NCBI GenBank assembly: GCA_963971575.1
Contig: OZ020625.1
Span: 25,445,253-25,509,252, forward strand
DNA: 64,000 nt
Direction of reading: 5' to 3'
From: Liopterus haemorrhoidalis
Lineage: Eukaryota; Arthropoda; Insecta; Coleoptera; Dytiscidae
Numbering within the stretch: position 1 is the first letter of the stretch; each line of letters begins with the position of its first letter. The position numbers were made by a program, and so were the translations under genes. The notes under the pieces were generated by a model, which was given only the letters and a program-made list of their open reading frames with translations, did not search any database and was not told where the DNA came from. Positions 19,840 to 33,000 of the stretch are shown one piece after another.

Positions 19840-20349
19840 TAAAAAGCATTTTGATCCAATATTTTTAAACAAGAATAACTAAATGATTGAAAATATAGTC
19901 AATACCAAGTGTCAAATATGTCAATGAACTCAAAATATAATGCGAAATTTTATTACAAAAAGATTTTTACAGAAATCAACTCTGTACAAAAACAAGTGAC
20001 ACAGAACAAAATCGAATAACCATTTGTAGAATACCACGTCTTCACAGATCAGCGCGATTTACAGCTGGTAACGTCGCCAAGAAAGGAAAGGATAGCGTTA
20101 TTGGTAGAACTCATTAGAGATTATGAAAAAGAACTACTCCATTTGCCTTGTATTGCATTCCAAAATTTTAACGGACTATAGATAATTTTTATGTGTATTT
20201 AAAACAAAATTCAGATTCTACAAAAATGTCATAGTTTTCGAAATAGAATACTAACTTGAATTTTTTTAAATGGAGACTCCATATGTTTTTATCACTATAA
20301 AATATTTTTTTCTACCAACGGGCGTAAAATAGGCACTTTATGCACGCAA

Positions 20350-20490
20350 TTTTTTTTAAAATTGACTTTGCTGCTTCCTCAATTAGCCAGGATAATTCTT
20401 GTTTCTTGAAAATGTCCATGCCTGAACGGGATTCGAACCCGAGACCTTAGCAACGCAGAGCACATGTGTTACCACTACACTATGCACGCA
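20350..20490 (-). repeat. tRNA-derived SINE-like unit
   Basis: On the minus strand a head reads TGCATAGTGTAGTGGTAACA (A box) and GGTTCGAATCC (B box, plus 20429-20439), followed by a body of about 75 bases ending in an A/T-rich tail. The B box is perfect and the A box good, but an anticodon stem does not close cleanly, so a SINE head fits better than a tRNA gene. Confidence 0.55.
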
Positions 20491-20516
20491 TAGTAGCGTT
20501 TAAAATGGCACTTTTA

Positions 20517-21295
20517 TGCCTCATTTTCATGCGGGTGTTGAAAGTGTGGAACAAAAAATTCAACCAATAGGATCGCTTTATTTTGAAAAAACCCGTACTA
20601 TGGTATCGTAGGCGCGGTGTTACAAGCGCGGTGTCGCAAGTTCAGAAATTTCAACTCTAGCGCCGGCCGCACCTTCGAAACCATAGAAACAGATATATTT
20701 TTTCGGAATGGTGAAATCTTTAGCGAGAAACTTATTTTAATTTCCTAAAAAAAAAAAAAATTAAAAAAACGTAAATTGATGTGGCGAAATAGCCTCAAGT
20801 AGGGGCCAACAGAATCTTCATTCTAAACTGTGATGTCAAATTTATTTCAGTAAAAAAGATTGTGTATTAAATTCTTTTCTTGTAATTGAAGTAGTTACTT
20901 CATATATGACAAATTTAACAAAGTTACAGACAGTCGTCTGTGTACTTTGTGTCTCATTTCTTGCAACAAGTTAAAATAATCACCCTGTTGCCGTCTGTTT
21001 TTATATATGGGGCGTACCCACCATTGCTTTTCTTCATATCGCATTAAGTCTAAATATCCATAAAAAAGAGCTAGACGTCTCCTTCGATTTGATGACATAT
21101 TTAATGAAATTGAATAACAGTTTACTCCAAACACTTGTAAAAACTTTTAGGTTAAATTTGGGTTATATACAAATGTCAAAACCGAAAACGCGCCCTTATC
21201 ACGCCTCCAACCCCATCATGAAATTCGAACTTGTAAATATAACACCACGCCTCTCACCCCTGTCACGCCTTTGACACTACCATGAAAATGAGGCA
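20517..21295 (-). mobile_element. PIF/Harbinger derivative, copy 1
   Basis: 779 bp, ends TGCCTCATTTTCATG / CATGAAAATGAGGCA, flanked by perfect TTA duplications (20514-20516, 21296-21298) as expected for Harbinger. It is nearly identical to the inverted copy at 52264-53040. It carries only the start of a transposase. Confidence 0.85.
20895..21098 (-). pseudogene. Harbinger transposase N-terminal fragment
   Basis: From Met at 21098 the frame reads MSSNRRRRLALFYGYLDLMR then YEEKQWWVRPIYKNRRQQGDY and FNLLQEMR. This is the typical N-terminal W-V-R-P-x-(N/Y)-x-x-R...F-x-x-L-x-x-E-L/M-R region of HARBI1-like nucleases. After about 50 residues it diverges (HKVHRRLSVTLLNLSYMK) and stops, so the DDE nuclease domain is absent. 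Confidence 0.7.
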
Positions 21296-21500
21296 TTAAG
21301 TCCTAGTTCGCCAAGTGTTGCCATGGTAACCAACTATCAATGCCAAAAATTATCAAATCTACACTTTTATATTATAAAATACGTAAATGAAAGTCATAAT
21401 TAAATGAAAATACTTTTGTAAAATACATCAGTTCAACTGTGTTAAATATAAGTAACCATAATAATCGGTTAATGGCCGATTGCTAAAGTAAGAATTATCC

Positions 21501-21575
21501 CTAACTCAAGTTAAAATCATTTGTTTTTGTATGTTACAACATACAACAAAAACAAATGATTTTAACTTGAGTTAG
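21501..21575. repeat. 75-nt near-perfect hairpin
   Basis: Arms 21501-21530 (CTAACTCAAGTTAAAATCAT onward) and 21546-21575 are perfect reverse complements. The loop itself contains TATGTT/AACATA. The flanks do not match any transposon family in the window. Could be a tiny MITE or a precursor-like hairpin transcript; no evidence of expression. Confidence 0.6.
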
Positions 21576-21994
21576 AGAAAACAAACCGCCATAAAACACT
21601 TAAATTCCAAATAACCAAAAATATACTACTACATAATTACTGTTCTGCCATTTTATGTTGCCAAGGTAACCAGCTGTTAAAATTCTAAAAAATCAAACAT
21701 GGATAATGGGCTGCCATATTGTGTGGAATTTGGTACTAAGTCTGCAATATGTAATTAATTTTTATCCAAATATTTTGAAATTATTAATATTTTCAATGGT
21801 AGAAAAAACTTTTAATGCAATACGTGTGTAATAGTATTTTATTTAACAATCATATAATGGAGGCTATATTTCACGAGGATGAAGTTTACCATCCGAACCG
21901 TAGGCGACGGTTGTAATCATTCGAGTGTAATATAGCCATTATATGCGACTCAAATACAATATTTTATCTACAACTATATGTAGGCTATTACATA

Positions 21995-22258
21995 CAGAGC
22001 CGTAGTAAGAAAAACTTGCGCTAGGGGCAAAACTGTGTTTTGGCGCCCTTGGCAAATAAATGTAAGTGATAAGCAAAAACAAGATTCTCCCCGTCCAAAA
22101 TGTAGATGATGAGCAAAAAAAAGGACCTCACCTTCCAAAATCCAAGTGAAAAGCAAAAAAAAGGTCCTCTTTTTCGCAATGTGGCGCCCATTAGTTAAGC
22201 TCATCGGCGCCCTTTTCCTTAGTGCGCTAGGGGCCGTCGCATCCTCCAAAATTATCAC
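21995..22258. mobile_element. Degenerate copy of the minisatellite-bearing hAT element
   Basis: The left end CAGAGCCGTAGTAAG is followed by CTTGCGCTAGGGGCAAAACT, then about two and a half copies of the GAGCAAAAA...CCTCACCTTCCAAAATCC unit, then GGCGCCC...GTGCGCTAGGGGCCGTCG. This matches 60742-61412, but the right terminal repeat is lost and the minisatellite is short. Confidence 0.65.
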
Positions 22259-22900
22259 ATGAACATTGCATGATTACTACTTCTTCATTCCGAACAGAGT
22301 ATTATACCCTATATGAATTTAAATTAAAAATGTTGTTTATGTTTTGTTTGTATTTTTCGCCCTCTTCAGACTATATACATGCGAATATATTCGATGTATA
22401 TCGAGTACTGTCCCCAATTAAAATCGTGGGAAACTACGTATATAAGTGCGACATAATTTGAGACTAGTAGTAATAAAAATATCGTACAAACGAAGCGTCT
22501 CAAAGCAACGCATCAAAAAATGCCAGAGCGCCTTTATAGGACTGGCGCATTATAAATATAATTAATATTAATAAAAAAAGAATAAAATAACACTGATTAA
22601 CTTTCAAATTGTTTAATTTTTATTGAATTAACGACAGCTTACGTTTATTTTTACTATCTTAAACAATAAAATGGTCTATTGTTAACGAAAAATTAAGACA
22701 AATAATTGTTCTGATTGTTGCTATGTTTTGTTAAACTCCGAAGGTCAAAAACAATCTTAAATATTATCTAATATCAGTAGTTTAACAAAGTAAAATAAAT
22801 AAATAATGATAACGCTCACTTTCGTTTATAAATAGGACAAACTATTACTATATATTACACACTTGACAAATAGTAGTTCTTAGAGTAACAACACTATTTT

Positions 22901-22905
22901 TCAGT
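22901..22905 (+). promoter_or_regulatory. Candidate ACY1 initiator (TCAGT)
   Basis: TCAGT, the common arthropod initiator motif, lies 11 bases before the ACY1 ATG. TATAAATAG at 22827 is too far upstream (about 75 bases) to be its TATA box. The call rests on the motif alone. Confidence 0.3.
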
Positions 22906-22915
22906 ATTCGCCAAA

Positions 22916-22994
22916 ATGTCATTGGATGAAATTGCAATTAAAAACTTCAGGGAATACCTAAGAATCCCTTCAGTACATCCAAATATCAATTATG
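22916..22994 (+). CDS. ACY1: ACY1 exon 1
   Basis: Encodes [20 protein letters not shown] and HPNINY, ending one base into the next codon at G|GTAAGT. Human counterpart: LFRQYLRIRTVQPKPDY. An initiator-like TCAGT lies just upstream. Intron 1 is 8.0 kb. Confidence 0.9.
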
Positions 22995-25900
22995 GTAAGT
23001 AAAATTTAATTTTTTGATGTTTGGATTTTTGATGTTTAGAAATTTACACTATTGGTATTACTGATCAGCTGACTCCTAGCTGACGCGAAGCCCAGCGTTG
23101 GATGGGTGTGATTTATAGAATTTTTAGTGAAATTTGTACAAAAACATAGTTTTTATACCAATTAAACTGTTTTAATACACTTCTAAACAATCCCCCCACA
23201 TATTTAAGGGGGTACAAAGTGTTTTTTGTGCTTTTTAACATCGTTTTAAGGTACGTATTTCTGTGGATGTTATGTCGCAATTTTCGATGAGTTTATATGT
23301 GAAATTTGTTTTAAAAACGTATAATTTAAACATTTTTACTTTGTTTTGTTTGTTTTTAAACTATCCCCCAACATTTTTAAGGGGGTACAAGGTATTTTTT
23401 AGGATTTTTAACATCATTATGAGATATGTACTTGACTTGCAAATAATGTTGAAATTGTAAGGTTTATAGATAAAATTTCTGACTGAAAAGTTATTTTTAA
23501 ATATTTTTACTTATTTTTGAGTGTTTTTAAATAACTTCCGTACATTTTTGAGGGGTACAAATTATTTTGTGTTTTATTTCATATGTTTTTGAGGTATGTG
23601 TCACTATTTTTGTTTGCAGGTGATTTTTTTTTTTCAAAATACGATTTTTTAACTATTTTATTTGTTTTTTTTTATGTTTTTAAACAATTTTTACGCATTA
23701 TTGGAGGGGTACAAAGTATATTTACCCTATTTTAGCAATATGTATGTATACAACTATTTGAAATATATGGTGAAATATTTTGAAATATTTAATTTTTATA
23801 GCATTTTGGCTATTTTTGCGTATTTTTTAAAATGTTTTTGAGGTGTTATACATCTGTTTGACTTTTTAAGGTCATTTTGAGCTAAATGCGTGTGTTGCTA
23901 TGTACTGACAATGACTCTAACTTTTGTTTTTCTTTATGCAAGCGGTTTCTTTGCTTAAAGCGGAACTAGATTTTCAAATCTAATAACTTTTACCGATTGA
24001 TTAAAGCTTTTGATCATTTTGTTTAGGTAAAATCAACTTCAATATATAAAAAAATAGCTATTGACAACTTAAAAACAATTAAATTCCAATTTAGTTCCGC
24101 AATAGAATAGCCTACACCTTATTTTTATGAATTTTGGTATTTTTTGAGACATATTTAGACCTGTTTTGTCCACTATAGTTATCTGCCTGTAATTTCCTGT
24201 GTGATACTCAGCTTTGAGTACTGTATTCAGTTATTTTCATTGTAGCGTCTTTATCATTTACCATCTGTTTTTTGGTTTAAGCGGAACTAGATTTTGAATT
24301 CTAGTAAATTTTACTTCTTAAGTGAGGCCTCTGATCATTTTGTTTAGCAAAAGCCCACGTCAAACCTTAAAAAGAGAGATCATGGCAACTTAGAAATATG
24401 AAAATTCCAGTTGGTTCCTCTTGAACGTTTGGGGAAAAATGTAGTAAAGTAAAACAATACTTCTTCTGTCCTAAACCTAACCTAACTACCTAGTTTTTAG
24501 ATGAACACTACTTTATTTTTTCTCAACATTAGCCCAATTGTGTATCATTACACAATAATATTTTATATAATCTTGTTTTTGCACAGTTCAATAAATAGAT
24601 CATTTTTTTGTCAATTAATTGAACAATTTATTGATAACCTTGAAAATAAGAGAACCACTTTACACACATCAATTTATTTATAGGCTATTCCAAACGTTTA
24701 GGCGGAACTTACTGGAATTTTCATTTTTGTAAGTTGTCATGAGCTCATCTTTTATGGTTTGAAGTAGGATTTTGCTGAACAAAATTATCAAAAGCGTCAC
24801 TTAATCGGTAAAAGTCACTAAAATTGAAAATCTAGTTCCGCCTAAACCAAAGTAACAGGCTGTATCAATTTTTTTTGAAAACTTTTACATTACCAACTGT
24901 AAAACGTGGTACTATTCTACTTTAGCAAACCCACCTTACTACGCATGCGTGCAGTGTTGGCAATAGTAAAATGTAATATATCAATTTTAATAATTTAAAT
25001 TTAATATCAATTTATTAAATGAGTTTATTTATAAGAAATAAGTAATATTCCCTTAATTTCTACTGTGATTAGAGTTTTAATATATAAATGTAGTTTAAAT
25101 TTAATTTAATATTATTTATTTTCACTTTTTTCTGTTGTAGTTATTTATTATACAGTGTATCGATATTTAAAAAAAATTTAATTCAGCTGGACAATGAATT
25201 GCCCCCCTGCACCACCATGTTATAAACGTATGCACAATGATACACAATTTTAATTAGGCTAATGTGGGGGGAAAATTAAGTACTGTGCACCTAACAACAA
25301 GGTAATTAGGTTAGGTTTAGTTAATAAAAATCTAGGACAACAGAAGCCGAAAGACACAAAGTAACCTTAAAGGAGTTCGTGTGAAAAAAAAAATATATAT
25401 ATATAAAGAATGTATACACTTTACAAAATATAACAACAACAAGATAAAGGTATAACTACTGAATTACATCCTACACCGCACAAACGTTTTTTACACAAAC
25501 TTTTTTAAGCTTACTTTGAGCTTTTCGGCTTCTGCTGTCCTAGACTTTTACTAACTAAACCTAACCTAATCACCCAGTTTTTAGGTGCACTAAATTATGT
25601 TCCCCCTTTTTTAATCTTTAATCGGCTGTGAATGTAATATTATTATTTATTCTTATTATAAAATACCGGAATATTAATTTAATTAGATTTATTTAACTGA
25701 AAGTTAAGTATTATTATACAAATAATTTTAATTCTATTTTAATTTTAGTTTAAATTTACGTGTTTTAATTTTACTATAGTTGGCAACATTGTCTAGTGGG
25801 TTTGCTAAAGTAGAATAGTGCCTAAAACGTTTTGACATATTTTTCATAATGATATTATTGAAAAAATCTTCACAAAAACGTACAGAATTACGAGCTGTGA

Positions 25901-28900
25901 ACAAAAACAAAAGAAATAACGTAAAAGATGGTGAATTAGAATGTCTATGGTTCTAAGTGGAACTGCCAAATTTGGAACTGAAACACATAACCTATACATT
26001 TCTTGTTTATGCTACAACTAAACAGTTGGTAGTAACTAAACAGATAAAAATATACCTAGAATATCTATTTTTAACTATTAATTTGGACTTTTGGTCATTT
26101 TGTTTAAGTTTTGTATATCATACTCACATAGCAAATTCTAGATTAAATTCATTGTCCTTTTCATTGCATTTTAATTTTTTGTCATTCTTAATAAAAATTT
26201 CCCATATTTTTATGTAAGCTGTTCACTTTTGTAAGAACAAACTAAGAGGGATTTTTTGTTTCAATAGTTTGCACTTTTGAAGCTTTATGTCATGTTGGTA
26301 TTAAAAAATGTCACTTTTTTAAAATGACGATCCATTTGACAGATGTCATAATGAAAAATGATATCTTAATTGTAATGATCATAACCTTATCAACCTAAAG
26401 TCGGTTTTACAGCGTAAGGAATATTTTTAATTGACATTTAAAGTCAGTAACACACCATAAAAGTAACCAAAATAACCAGATCTATGGTATATTTCAAAGT
26501 AGAAAAATGTGTGTAAGAAGATAGGAGCTGTTTGTCCTTGCTTCGGATTGGTTTAGATCGTCATCCCTATTACACTGTAAAAATATTGTTTTTAATTCAA
26601 GTTGACAGATGTTCAGTGTCGTACATTGGAAATATATATTATTTATATTATTTAATTTTTCTCATATATTTTGTTATTATTTACATATTTAGACTTTTAT
26701 TTATATTCTTGGCGTAGATTTTATGGAGAAAATTCTCCATGTAATTTGTTTTTACGCAGTTATATATTTTTTAGGTTATCTGACATATAAATATTTTTGA
26801 CATTTGACAATTAACAGAGAGGACTAATGCCCAAAGAAGAAGTTATTGATATAATTTTTAGACCTTCATATATACATATATTTTTATTTGCAATAATTAT
26901 TTAAATAAGAAACTTTAGCTCTGAAGATATATTGTTTGTTTTATTGCTTTGTTTAAACTCTTTTAGCCAAATCTCTCTTTTTATATATAGTACATAATTT
27001 TTAAAATTAATATTTTTTTAACTTTTTCAAATTTCCCATTAAACTGAATTTTTGTCGTATAAATAACGTGTATAATAAAGTGTATTATCTGCCTTGTTTA
27101 TTTCAATATCTAATCAACCTTTTTTATATTTAAAAAAAAAAAATCACTTCCTAACCCAGTTGCTACGCCCATGCCCTAGTTGTAACTTATTTTAAATTTC
27201 CCGCTATACTGTATTTGATCAGTGTAAATCGTACTCGGTTCGCAGCGCTATCTACTTTTTTCTACTTTGAAATAGACCATAGTGTGTTCTTACAAAAGTG
27301 AACTGCTTATATTATCTGTCTCATTTTGTAATACGGAACTAACAGTGAAAGTTCATTTTTTATGTTGTATATTGACAATACATTTATAATATTATCATAG
27401 TATTGGTTCACACGGATACGCCAAAGTCTGTTTACACCACAACAGTCACCAAAGTAACCAGATCTAGTTTCGTATAATCTGTCCCCCCGTGTCAGTGTTT
27501 CTCAAACTTTTTAAGTTCGCGGCCCACTTTTGACGTGTAAACATTTTTTTGCGGCACAGCTATGAGTTATTGAATATAGGTTTAAATGTTAAATTGTAAA
27601 ATTTCGCAGCCGCGGCACACCGGTTGGGAAACACTGCCCTATTTAGTCGTTAATGACAGGAAAAAAAACAATAAAATTTGGTAGAACATTTATTTTTCAT
27701 ATTTTCCATGTACAAACATTAATAAGACTAAAATGATAGCTATAAAAAATGAATACAAAATCAATTCAACAAACCAACTGGTTCTTAGTTAAGCATACGT
27801 TAAATTTGAAAAAACTCTTAGTTAAATGGGATATTTGTGGCTGTTTGATGGAACAAAGCAATTCAAAGTTTGGCTCAATATCCGACAATTTCAGTCTTAG
27901 ATCAGGTTCTGCATTTAACCTGTTTCTGTATTTATCTTTCAGATAAGTATATGATGTGCAAAAGGGTAATATAACTTCAATGGCTTTTTTTAACAGAACA
28001 GAATATTCATTTTTATTTCCTTTTATGCGTTTAATTTTCTTTGGCGATTTAAAATTCCGCCATTACAATATTATTTTCGTGAACCCTATTTGAACACCCC
28101 GCGAACCCCCAGGGGTTCGCGAACCACCGCTTGGGAAACGCTGATATAGATAATATCCAGGACATCTGCATAGCCTAAAATCTTGTTATACCCATTGAGC
28201 TATAGACCACATTGTTTGGAATCTTGATTTTTTCATAGATCCATCTCCAGTACGAGGTTAAACAGCAAAGGTGAAGTAACATCTCCTTGTTTGACTCCAG
28301 TTTAAATTTCAAAAAGCTGAGTCAGGTTTTTTTTTTGTAATTTTGTATTGATTACAGTTGTTAACAGCAAAATAACTAAATTTTGTTTTGTAATCAATTT
28401 TTTTTTTCTTTTTGTAAACCTTATCAAGATAAAAATACTGATCGTAATCATCTATAAATAGATATCGCAGTATAATTTTCTCGAATAACTTACTCGAGTC
28501 AGTCTGTCGTTATGTGAATTAAAAAATCACAATTGTCTGTTGTGAAATATTTAAATGGTAACAATGTATTAATTCATTCAATTCAAATGTAATTTTCCAC
28601 TTTAAATTTAGAATTATGTGCTTTATATTGATATGTGGGAGACTATGATAAGCCTAGAGCATATAAATTTCATTGTGTGAACAAATCTTAAATGTCTTAC
28701 GTAATAATACTACTTGATAAATTGTTGACACAAAATCTGTTTAATTAAGAGCATATTTGATAGTAGAGGAAAAATAGGTGTAGTTCAAAATTTTTTCTTG
28801 TTCAACCGTGAATAATCAAAATAATTATTAAAGTCCCTTTTTAGTTCTCAATGTTTTCATCTAGAGTTGCACCTATAAGCAAATTGGCCGATTACCGATT

Positions 28901-30042
28901 AATCGGCGTTACGCAGCGTTCACAGCTCTAAAATTAATAGATTATATGCTATGACTTGTGCACTGTTAATTGTCAATATAAGTTTGTCATATGATAAGCA
29001 CAAACATAAGCCACCGTTCACAGCACTAAATTTAGTAAACTATGCGTTGTGGCCTATGGCCAGTTTTCCAAACTTTACATCAGGTCGTGAAGGATGAAAT
29101 TTGTAGTAATATTATTGATAACTTTAACAGCTTATTATTTGACATTGGCTTAATATATTACCGTTCTGTTTTTGTTGTTGGAAAGTTACACATCTCGCCT
29201 GTTTAAAGAAATTATTGTATGCTCTAAAAAATATCAAAAACTTTTTTTTAAAATTAATTTTGTTGAAAATAGAACGGTCGGAAATTCGCACTATTTTGAA
29301 GTATGAGTTATTACGTGGAACTACGGTATCGCAGACCGCGCGAAACATTAATAGTGTATTTGGCTCTAGTGTTATTACGCAGCAGACATTATCAAATTGG
29401 TTCGCCAAATTTTGTACAGGTAACTTAAAAACAAAAAAAAAAGCTGGCTCATCGATCACAGCAGAAATATACTGCAACCAACTGGACAAAATGATGCAAA
29501 AACTTAGAGAAAAACAGCCTAGATTGGTCAACAGATCGACTCCTATCTTATTGCATGATAACGCTAGACCACACACTGCACATATTTTTTATGACTGTGG
29601 CAAAACTACAGGAATTGGAGTTGGAACTTCTTCATCATCCTCCATACTCACCAGACTTAGCCCCCACTGACTACCACTTCTTCCGCAGTTTGGACAATTT
29701 TTTAATAGGAAAACAGTTTAATTCCGCCAATGCTTTAAAACTGGCCTTCCAGGAATTCAGTGATTCTCGTCCGCCAGGGTTTTATATCACCGGCCTATAC
29801 AACCTGCCGCTTAAATGGCAAAAGTGTATAGACAATATGGGTGCATACTTTGATGAATAAAATAATTCCTTATATTTGTAAGTTATCAACCAAATTTGCC
29901 TTTTTACCGACCGCCAACATATATAAGGGAGGTATTGTGATCATACCAATTTTGACATTTCAAGATTTTGATGAATCTCCACGAATTCAGGTCCCTACAT
30001 AACGTTTTGACTATTTTTAGCATAATGTCTGTCTGTCCGTCC

Positions 30043-30084
<42 letters not shown>

Positions 30085-33000
30085 ATGTCTCTGTCGGTCT
30101 GTCTGTCGGTCCGTCCGTCCGTCTGTCCGTGTACACGTGCAGAGCAAATTCGGCTAAAATAATTTTTATGAAACTTCATATTTAAGCTTCTGCTATCAAT
30201 GGCACGAGTTGATCAACTTTTGGTAAAAATCGGTTGACTAAAAATGGGAGTTTACTCGTGTCAATGTCAAGATTTTTGCGAATATTTAACTACAGAAAAA
30301 TATTTCGAAAAAATTTATTTGAAAAAGTTGCTATTAAAACAAAAACTAACAACTTTTATTTCAAACATTATTTGATAAAACGAAAAAAATTTGAAAAATT
30401 GTATCGTTTTAGTATCTATTTATCTATTTTAGTATCTATTTATCTATTTTAGTATCTATTTTTTCATACTTATATGTAACATTTCCATGGTCATCTAAAA
30501 TAATATTTCTGTTAGAAAATATTATGCGAAGTTGTTTGTACTCTGCTGCTATAAGTACTTTGTGATGACGATCGGTCCTGTGGTGGCCACAGCTGATTTT
30601 TTTCTACAAAATTTCTTTTTTGACGACCTAATACATAATTTATGAAAATTTATCCTGGAATTTTTTTAATTGTTCCCTGGAAATTCCTTAAATCTCCTTG
30701 AATTTAAAATTGAATATTTAGTAGACACAGTAAATCAAAAACATTTTTAAATAAAAGTTGTTACACTTTTGTTGTACAACAACTTTACTATGTTTTATTT
30801 TTTTCCTAGATGTTTCTCTGTTAATATACACAAAAAAACTTAAAAATTACACAAGTAAACTTCCACTTCCAGTAGACCGATTTTTATCAAAAATTGATCA
30901 TATTTATCAATTATTGTATTGGTGATTTTAGTGTAGCTGTTCCATATTTTATAATTTTTATGATTTTATATTAAATAAAAAAAGTAAAATGTGCGTTTTC
31001 TTTGTTTACAGATCAGTGTGTAGATTTCTTGAAGAAGCAAGCTAAATCGTTGGAACTATCATTCAACGTATACAACTGTGTTCCGAACAAACCAATCGTT
31101 ATCTTAACATGGCCGGGAAAAGAACCAGCGTTACCAGCTATCATGCTAAACAGTCATATGGATGTAGTTCCAGTATTCGAGGTAAAACTAATAAAAGCTT
31201 TACATATTTTCGTAATTTATCTGTTCAGAGATAAATTACTCTAAGATATTGTTCAGATTTAATGTGTAAGTTAGTTTAATATCTATATAATATTTTCTGG
31301 ATGTAGGAAAGCTGGAAGTATCCTCCATTCGAAGCTCATATGGATGAACAGGGTAATATCTATGCTCGAGGAGCTCAAGATATGAAATGTGTCGGTATAC
31401 AGTTCCTGGAATCCATCCGGAGATTGAAACAAGAAGGTGTTACTCTTAGAAGAACGATACATTTATCTTTTGTACCAGGTAGGCACTTAATAAAGATTAT
31501 AACACTAACATAACCTAACATATTTTGTAAACGTGTGTTAATAACCAAAATTGATAAATAATTGTTTTTTTCTTTTTATTACAGATGAAGAAGTTGGAGG
31601 GAAAGATGGTATGATGAAATTTGTGAAGACACCTGAATTCAGGGCTTTGAATATTGGATTTTCGCTGGACGAAGGTTTAGCCAGCCCTGGTGAAGAATAC
31701 GCCATCTTCAACGGAGAAAGAAACATCTGGCGTAAGTATTCTGAATAAGTTGAACGCTGTGGTTGTTATATGTATATAGTAAAGGAGACTTTAGTTGACA
31801 GATGACGGTTAATTAAAGCGTATGGTTCAATGGGAGAGAACTATAGCAATAAAATTTCGATTTTTGAATAGAGCCATATCATTTGTTCACAGACAAAGCT
31901 AGAAATAGAGAAAGAGATACAATTTGTTTCACTTTACACGCCCATCTAATGGTGCTAGGATGATTAAGTAAAGGATGCGCTATTCGTATACTAACAACAT
32001 TGACGATTGTGTGGAAACCTCTGTTGAGAAAGAAGGCAATATATGTCTGTACTGTGCGCACTGCAACTACGTAATGCGCATGTGCTACATTTGAATTTGA
32101 AACAAGCGTATTTTTAAATGAAAATAATTATGGAATTTCTTAGAAATTATTCTAAAATCTCGTAATTTCACAGCAAATTTTATAACATATTTGAGAAATT
32201 TGTATAACACGGTGTTAATTTTCTGCGTATCGTGTCAAACGGACCTGAAACTGTATAAATGTGTATTTAAAATTTATCTAATCATTTTAAAATAATATTA
32301 TTTGTCATTAAAACAATCTTTAATGATATTTTAAAAATTGAAGGCTGCCAATAAAGGAGGCAGTATTATGAATTTAATCAGTCAGTTAAAGGATAAAGTG
32401 GTAGTTACAATAAACTAAAATAAGCTTGAAAAATATTAGTGCCAAATAATACTACCCAAACATCTTGTTGCGAAAATTACATGACTATGGCCCGATTGCA
32501 AGAATCTCTATTAAATTTAATGATTCAAAATACCAGAGGTGGCTAGCTATGGGTCCTTTTCAAATATTCCGATAAGACGTTGAAGGGCCACATCCTTTGA
32601 GTATCCCCCCACAAACCAGAAATTAATTTAATTTTTATCGTTCGATTAATGAAGGATTGAAAGACGGATGTACAAAATGAAATATATGGGTGAGGGGGTG
32701 TAGAGGGGGTAATTTTGATATATATTTTTTTACATTACATTACATAGAAATATTCTAATCTTTACCTATAAGGGACGGTTTGATAATTTTTATGGGGTTG
32801 TGATAATTGATTAAATGAAAGTATGGAAATAAAATATATAACACAAATAGATACACATATTTTTATTCGTTTTGAAATATGACAAGTCTGTTGAACATTT
32901 TTCTTTTCGCCACCTTGTGTATATCTAACAATTTAGCACAGTAATAGCGTCTTACGTGTGTTCGCAGTACCGCGATATATATCTTTCTCACTCAGTAAGG

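Noticed and set aside
20421..20490. Possible genuine tRNA gene
   Set aside because: B box is perfect but acceptor and anticodon stems do not close, and it is followed by a SINE-like body.
22827..22835. TATAAATAG as ACY1 TATA box
   Set aside because: About 75 bases upstream of the likely TCAGT initiator, too far for a TATA box; no alternative start visible.
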